A stretch of 16,231 nucleotides of DNA from Phycisphaerales bacterium UBA6054 (GTDB lineage Bacteria > Planctomycetota > Phycisphaerae > Phycisphaerales > UBA1924). A program made the position numbers and the translations under genes. The notes under the pieces are model-generated. The model was given only the letters and a program-made list of their open reading frames with translations. It was not told where the DNA came from and searched no databases. Location of the stretch: NCBI GenBank assembly GCA_002429045.1, contig DIYM01000063.1, forward strand, positions 1-16,231, read 5' to 3'. Positions 12,365 through 16,231 of this stretch are shown here, piece by piece (the first letter of the stretch is position 1; every line of letters starts with the position of its first letter).

Positions 12365-13591
12365 ATGCGAAGCACGTCGGGAGAACACTCATTCGCGCAA
12401 GAAGCCCGGGATGCACTGCGCAATGCGCAATCGGCGTTGTCTGATTTGTTGGCTTCCGCAGATGTCGACGGGATCAAGCCGATCGATATCAGCAGGCGCC
12501 TGGGGATCAACAAGAATCTAGCCTGGAAAGCCGCACGGTTCTCACGGAGCACCTCACCGAGCACCGCTATCCGCTATCTGCCCGGGACGGGCGGCGTTGA
12601 GATCTTGCTCGCGGCGTGCGCTCAGAACGGCGCCGATGATGCCGTTGTGATCGAGGTGAAACGCGCGGACCGCGTGCTCCGCGAGTGTGTCAGCAAGCAT
12701 GCCGGGGATCTGCAGACGTTCGAGAGCATGCTGGCAGCCGGGCAGAGCGGGATCCAGAACGAACGCGCGGCTCTCGAGAATCGCCGCTCTCACTTTCGTT
12801 CGGGTTCGTCGATGTGGGGCGTCCGGGCGGATCTTCAGTTTTTAACCTTCGCGCTGATGCCGAGCCGTGTGCGACCGGGCTATCTCGACGTGACCCAGGT
12901 CTCTGGGTTCCACGGCTTTGAGCGGTTGCGGCCGGATGTCCCTTGGACGATCCGGAGGTTGAAAGCCAACAACGACAGCAATACCGACATCTACAAGGTG
13001 GTGCGGGAGCCCCTCGATGACGAATGCAGGTCACTTGGTCTTCCGCCGCTCTTCCGTGACTATTGCACGCAGCCGCTGCCGAAACTGCACCAAGTCCAAT
13101 CAACGACGGGGTGGCTCTACGACGAGCTTGCACCGGGTGAAGTCGGCAGGGAGGGCAAAACGACGGTCGTGCTCGGTGAATGCTACAGAGGGCTCCTCCC
13201 CCTCGAGCCAAGCGAAGACAACAGGAGCGGGATGTACTCACTGACTGTCCGCACTCCTGTCCGCAACGTTGTCTTTGATGTGCTTTGCCACGAGAGCTTG
13301 ACTCAGCTCGGTCATCCGGTGGCCCAAGTCAAGGGGATCCTCGAGGACCGTGGGCCAGAACGAGAAGGTGCCGGCTCGCGGTTCAGCCGGTTCATCCTGG
13401 CTCCGGAGCCCGCGGTGGCACTCTCGGGTGCTGACTACCTTCATACGCAATGGTTTCACGGGTATGGCAAAATGTTCGAGGATGCCCTTTCGCGATCGGG
13501 ATTCGACGATACGAGCAAGTTCCGGGGTTACCGGCTGCAGCGCGAGTTTCCCGAGTTCCCGTGCGAACTGAAGTTCACGGTCACGCTATGA
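12365..13591 (+). CDS. Unrecognised protein with putative N-terminal helix-turn-helix
   Basis: A 408-residue protein I cannot assign to a named family. Residues about 36-60 (GIKPIDISRRLGINKNLAWKAARF) read like a helix-turn-helix: a first helix ending in RRL, a GIN turn, then a recognition-like helix. This suggests DNA binding, with regulator or mobile-element accessory as options. The rest is soluble, with no signal peptide or membrane segment. Distinct stretches include VVIEVKRADRVLRECVSKHA near 94-113, DVPWTIRRLKANNDSNTDIY, and the C-terminal GYRLQREFPEFPCELKFTVTL. The protein has a few cysteines but no metal-binding array. There is no Shine-Dalgarno before the ATG at 12365. GC content is several points below the flanking metabolic genes, as for the PEP-CTERM gene, so both could have been acquired together. 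Its TGA starts a 14-bp palindrome. Confidence 0.7.
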   Translation: MRSTSGEHSFAQEARDALRNAQSALSDLLASADVDGIKPIDISRRLGINKNLAWKAARFSRSTSPSTAIRYLPGTGGVEILLAACAQNGADDAVVIEVKRADRVLRECVSKHAGDLQTFESMLAAGQSGIQNERAALENRRSHFRSGSSMWGVRADLQFLTFALMPSRVRPGYLDVTQVSGFHGFERLRPDVPWTIRRLKANNDSNTDIYKVVREPLDDECRSLGLPPLFRDYCTQPLPKLHQVQSTTGWLYDELAPGEVGREGKTTVVLGECYRGLLPLEPSEDNRSGMYSLTVRTPVRNVVFDVLCHESLTQLGHPVAQVKGILEDRGPEREGAGSRFSRFILAPEPAVALSGADYLHTQWFHGYGKMFEDALSRSGFDDTSKFRGYRLQREFPEFPCELKFTVTL

Positions 13592-13602
13592 CAGGCCTGT
13601 CA
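13589..13602. repeat. Perfect 14-bp palindrome containing the HTH-like gene's stop codon
   Basis: TGACAGGCCTGTCA is fully self-complementary and begins with the TGA stop. It is flanked by the direct repeat GTCACGCT at 13580-13587 and 13599-13606, the second copy overlapping the palindrome. GGCCTG (13594-13599) can also pair with CAGGCC (13618-13623). An operator or a 3'-end structure is possible. Confidence 0.5.
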
Positions 13603-14015
13603 CGCTCGGCCCCGAAACAGGCCGCTCGGAGGGGTATCCGGCGGCTCCAGGCGGGCTGATCCAACGAAGCGGGTCAGCCGACCCGCGCACCGTCAGCACC
13701 CGGCTTGGAAGGCTGCGGGGCGTTCGCTGAAGGTGCTGGGTCACGCAGGGACTTACGAGGCGGGAAGATCCTGCGTCCGGACCCCCAAAGCAGTTCTGGC
13801 CCCGAGCAGTTCAACAATCAACTGCGGCTCGTCGTGAGAGGTTTGGAGCCCCGACCGCCCGTTGGTACGCGGGCGGGAATCGTTGCGATCGTGAAAGCGA
13901 CAGCTCGATCTGACGATGCCCGACGCCTGTGTCCTGAAAGGCAGAGTGAGGCCTGGGTCTCAGCGTTGGCCTGGGAGTCTGTCGCCAGCGTGCTCGGGCG
14001 TCGCGAAGGGCGCTC
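13592..14015. other. Gene-free stretch between the HTH-like gene and the ABC locus
   Basis: About 424 bp with no convincing gene on either strand. The open frames here have no start signal, no family motif and skewed composition. It holds the palindrome at its left edge and a stem-loop at 13669-13686. Beyond those I see nothing recognisable. It could be decayed sequence, since the neighbouring ABC ATPase also has a damaged 3' end. Confidence 0.5.
13669..13686 (+). terminator. Stem-loop, possible terminator of the HTH-like gene
   Basis: GCGGGTC, loop AGCC, GACCCGC: a perfect 7-bp GC-rich stem with a tetraloop, 78 nt after the stop at 13591. No T run follows, so if it ends transcription it is not a canonical intrinsic terminator. 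It could also serve the opposite strand, downstream of the ABC genes. Confidence 0.4.
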
Positions 14016-14260
14016 TCACGCAAGACGAGTCCGCGGTGTCGTTACCCGAGGGAGGACCGTCTCGGCGCCGTTGAGCAGGACGACCACATCGCCCCGCGAG
14101 GTGAGCCCGCACGGGACACAGGCTGCCAGCGCGTTGCCGGCGAGCAGGCAGGAGTCCTGGATGCCAGAGGACGGGTCATCCCGAGTCTCGCCGGCTCCGG
14201 GGAAGATCTCGCCGCCCGACCTGGCGATGATGGTGCCATTGCGCGGCGCTCGGCGTCGGT
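14016..14260 (-). pseudogene. Out-of-frame C-terminal portion of the ABC ATPase
   Basis: After the ATPase frame deteriorates, the frame one base further on (+1) reads as good coding sequence from about 14260 to the TGA at 14018-14016. Third positions are overwhelmingly G or C, and the peptide has alternating strand-like segments (NGTIIARSGGEIFPG, then DSCLLAGNALAACVP, then RGDVVVLLNGAETVLP). This resembles the TOBE-like C-terminal domain of Fe(III)-type ATPases, although the assignment rests on pattern only. It is most simply the true C-terminus, disconnected by at least one frameshift between about 14375 and 14255. A short stretch of a third frame (around VRLRLRSLGADD) also looks coding, so two shifts are possible. 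Confidence 0.5.
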
Positions 14261-14955
14261 TGGGTCGTCGGCGCCGAGCGATCGCAGCCGCAGGCGGACC
14301 TGGCGAGTTGCTTGCCGATCAGATGGTGCCTGGAATCGGCGCAGCGATCAGACTCTCCGTCGTCGTGGGTCACCAGGATGGTCGGGATCGACCACTGCCG
14401 GAGCGTTGCCAGGACGTCGGCCCGGACACGGTCTCGGGTTTCGGTGTCCAACCCCGCGAAGGGTTCGTCGAGCAGCATCGCCCGTGGTTCGGCCGCGAGC
14501 GAACGCGCGATCGCGACGCGCTGCTGCTGCCCGCCGCTGAGTTCCGAGGGGTAGCGGTCGTGCCCGTCGCGCAGCCCCATCCGTTCGAGCAGCGTGCGTG
14601 CCCTGCGTTCGCGCTCGCTGCGGCGGATACCGTTCATACCGAACGCGACGTTGCGGGCCGCGGTCAGATGCGGGAACAACGCGAAGTCCTGGAAGACCAT
14701 CCCGATCCGCCGGCGTTCGGGCGGGACGTGGCGGGAACCGTCGGCGAGGATCCGCCCCGCCAGACGGACCGAACCGCTGTGGGCGTGCTCGAGCCCGGCG
14801 ATGATGCGGAGCAGCGTGGATTTGCCGCCCCCCGATTCGCCCTGGATGCAGCAGATCTCGCCCGGCCCGACGGCGAAGGACACGCGCCGCAACAGCGGGA
14901 CGGATTCCGTGTACGAGAAACAGAGATCCGTTACTTCCAGCCCGTCGTCGCTCAC
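14176..14955 (-). CDS. Fe(III)-type ABC transporter ATP-binding protein, C-terminus frameshifted
   Basis: A 259-codon frame encoding an ABC importer ATPase. Motifs in order are Walker A GESGGGKST (39-47), Q-loop Gln89 in MVFQDFALFPHLTAARNV, signature LSGGQQQR (139-146), Walker B AMLLDEP (159-165), D-loop GLD and H-loop His197 in VTHDD. The nucleotide-binding core is therefore intact. After about residue 202 the sequence stops resembling the family (the usual ALADR-V-L-GR segment is lost) and becomes arginine/histidine-rich up to a TGA at 14176. The plausible continuation is in another frame down to 14016. The GTG start at 14955 overlaps the permease TGA (GTGA) and has GAGGG 9 nt upstream, inside the permease gene. 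Membership of an iron importer follows from the FbpB-like permease. It may be a recent pseudogene, a sequencing error or a shortened ATPase. Confidence 0.85.
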   Translation of the reverse strand: MSDDGLEVTDLCFSYTESVPLLRRVSFAVGPGEICCIQGESGGGKSTLLRIIAGLEHAHSGSVRLAGRILADGSRHVPPERRRIGMVFQDFALFPHLTAARNVAFGMNGIRRSERERRARTLLERMGLRDGHDRYPSELSGGQQQRVAIARSLAAEPRAMLLDEPFAGLDTETRDRVRADVLATLRQWSIPTILVTHDDGESDRCADSRHHLIGKQLARSACGCDRSAPTTQPTPSAAQWHHHRQVGRRDLPRSRRDSG

Positions 14956-16231
14956 GCTTCAGTTCCCTCGCTTGGTCGCGGGCCACGCCCGGAGAACAGC
15001 CCCGATCCCAGCATGGTATGGATGAACCAGACCGGGACGACCCCGACGAGCACGATGACCAGCGACGGTCCCGCGGCTTCGGCGAGGCGTTCGTCGCTGG
15101 CGAGCCGGTACGCACGAGCGGCGAGGGTGTCGAAGTTCGCAGGACGCATGCCGAGCGTGACGGGGAGTTCCTTGATGACGTCGACGAAGACCAGCACCCC
15201 GGCGGACAGCACTGCGAACCTGAGCGCGGGCAGGTGGACACGTGCCAGCACCGGGAGCGGGCGGGCGCCGAGTGTCCGGGCGGCGCGGTCGGTGTTCTTG
15301 GGCAGCCTGTCGTACCCGCCCTGGATCACGCCGAGCGGCAGCGCGAGGAAGCGCGTCTGGTAGCCCAGCAGCAGCGCGAAGAGGGATCCGGAGAGCAGCA
15401 AGCCGGGGGCCCAGCCGGCGTCGGGGCGCAGGCTGGTCCACGCCGCGTTGAGGCCGTGGTCGAGATCGGCGAGCAGGCCCATGAGTGCGACGGCGACGAC
15501 GGTGCCCGGGATCGCGTATCCGAGCCGGCTCACACCGATCAGTGTGCGCGTGAGTCGCCCGGGCCATGTGCGGGCGGCGAACAGGAGCAACAACGCCAGC
15601 AGCACCGCGACACACGCCGCGACAGAACCGACGCCGGCCGAGTTGAAGCCCGCGTGTCTCAGCCGCGCATCGAGCGGGGCAACGCCCGAACTCGCGCTCA
15701 GGCGGATCAGTTGCACGAGCGGGATCGCGAACCCGATCAGCACAGGCAGCACGCAGATCGCGAGCGCGCCCGCCGAGCGCCGGCCCGTGAGAGCGACGGG
15801 CCGAGGCGCCGAGAAGCGTGCGGTGTCCGTCCGCTTGCTCCGGCTGCGGTGGATCCGGCGCTCGATCAGGATGACAAACGCCGACGCCGAAACGAGCAGT
15901 GCCGAGAGCTGCAACGCCGCGGTCTGGGAGCCGACCCCGTACCAGACCCGGTACACGCCGGTCGCGAGCGTGTCGATCGCGAAATAGTCCACGGTCCCGT
16001 AGTCGGCGAGCGTTTCCATGACAACCAGCATGACGCCCGCGATGACCGCGGGGCGTGCGATCGGGAAGGACAGTCTCGCGAACCGCGCGAGCGGGCCGAC
16101 ACCGAGCGTGCGGGCGGCCTCGGAGATCGACCGCGACTGGCTCCCGAACGCGATTCGGGCCGCGATATAGACATATGGGTAGAGCGAAAAAACCAGCACG
16201 AACGCCGCACCGCCCAGCGATCGGATCGGCG
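14952..16231 (-). CDS. Fe(III) ABC transporter permease, FbpB-like, 5' end outside window
   Basis: The last 425 or so codons of a two-domain permease; intact relatives have roughly 500-570 residues. The frame stays open to the right edge with family-like sequence (PIRSLGGAAFVLVF then SLYPYVYIAAR). The GTG at 16199 is therefore internal, not the start. Two ATPase-contacting EAA loops are present: EAARTLGVGPLARFARLSFP near 16121-16062, and RAARTLGARPLPVLARVHLP near 15287-15228. The second is followed by the Fe(III)-permease hallmark DVIKELPVTLGMRPANFDTL. ADYGTVDYFAIDTLATGVYR after the first loop is also typical. Multiple membrane helices surround both. It works with the ATPase that overlaps it by 4 bp. 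The periplasmic iron-binding protein would be expected beyond the right edge. Confidence 0.9.
   Translation of the reverse strand, partial: PIRSLGGAAFVLVFSLYPYVYIAARIAFGSQSRSISEAARTLGVGPLARFARLSFPIARPAVIAGVMLVVMETLADYGTVDYFAIDTLATGVYRVWYGVGSQTAALQLSALLVSASAFVILIERRIHRSRSKRTDTARFSAPRPVALTGRRSAGALAICVLPVLIGFAIPLVQLIRLSASSGVAPLDARLRHAGFNSAGVGSVAACVAVLLALLLLFAARTWPGRLTRTLIGVSRLGYAIPGTVVAVALMGLLADLDHGLNAAWTSLRPDAGWAPGLLLSGSLFALLLGYQTRFLALPLGVIQGGYDRLPKNTDRAARTLGARPLPVLARVHLPALRFAVLSAGVLVFVDVIKELPVTLGMRPANFDTLAARAYRLASDERLAEAAGPSLVIVLVGVVPVWFIHTMLGSGLFSGRGPRPSEGTEA
14965..14969 (-). promoter_or_regulatory. Ribosome-binding site of the ABC ATPase
   Basis: GAGGG on the minus strand lies 9 nt upstream of the GTG at 14955, within the last permease codons. 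With the GTGA stop/start overlap it indicates translational coupling and fixes the GTG start. Confidence 0.5.

Noticed and set aside
13592..14015. Possible tRNA, attachment site or integrase remnant in the gene-free stretch
   Set aside because: No cloverleaf, no recombinase motif and no matching direct repeats were found; only short dyads are present.
13705..15363. 552-codon plus-strand open frame over the ABC genes
   Set aside because: Most of it is the antisense of the ABC ATPase and permease; the first part lies in the gene-free stretch with no start signal.

Overview
The window looks like a chromosomal segment of a GC-rich planctomycete, most likely class Phycisphaerae. This is inferred from three things: GC-rich third codon positions, a secreted protein ending in a planctomycete-style PEP-CTERM tail (P-S-P-S-S, short hydrophobic stretch, RRRR), and many genes without a Shine-Dalgarno sequence. 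No tRNA, rRNA, CRISPR array, insertion sequence or prophage gene was seen. Most of the window is metabolic and transport genes packed tightly on alternating strands.

Layout. 80-2163 (+): a DUF4442/PaaI-like hotdog protein followed by a polytopic membrane protein. 2160-5264 (-): a tight operon of tryptophan 2,3-dioxygenase (kynA), a kynureninase-like enzyme (kynU) and epoxyqueuosine reductase (queG). 5398-6246 (+): a sugar-phosphate isomerase/epimerase-like TIM barrel, divergent from kynA. 6247-7248 (-): a metallo-beta-lactamase-fold hydrolase, and 22 bp away on the other strand 7271-8101 (+) a GNAT acetyltransferase. 8216-9427 (+): a class V aminotransferase/cysteine desulfurase-like enzyme, convergent with an AbgT-family transporter (9438-11126, -). 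11516-12088 (+): the PEP-CTERM protein. 12365-13591 (+): an unrecognised protein with a putative N-terminal helix-turn-helix. 14016-16231 (-): the end of an Fe(III)-type ABC importer, with a two-domain permease running off the right edge and an ATPase whose C-terminal coding frame is broken.

How the genes work together. KynA and KynU are the first and third steps of the kynurenine route from tryptophan to anthranilate plus alanine. The intermediate formamidase is not recognisable here. The ABC permease and ATPase overlap by four bases and form one importer whose binding protein would lie beyond the right edge. The remaining genes look like independent units.

The most interesting signal is in the start regions. 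Five genes that begin transcription units, and possibly a sixth with a TTG start, have a TANNNT -10-like box only 5-8 nt before the start codon and no Shine-Dalgarno, which predicts leaderless mRNAs. Operon-internal kynU and the ABC ATPase, and two genes with more distant promoter candidates, instead carry purine-rich ribosome-binding sites. Between the MBL hydrolase and the GNAT gene, two such boxes on opposite strands share the same TA step. Two convergent gene pairs end inside palindromes formed by their own stop codons (CTAG at 2160-2163, TGATCA at 6244-6249).
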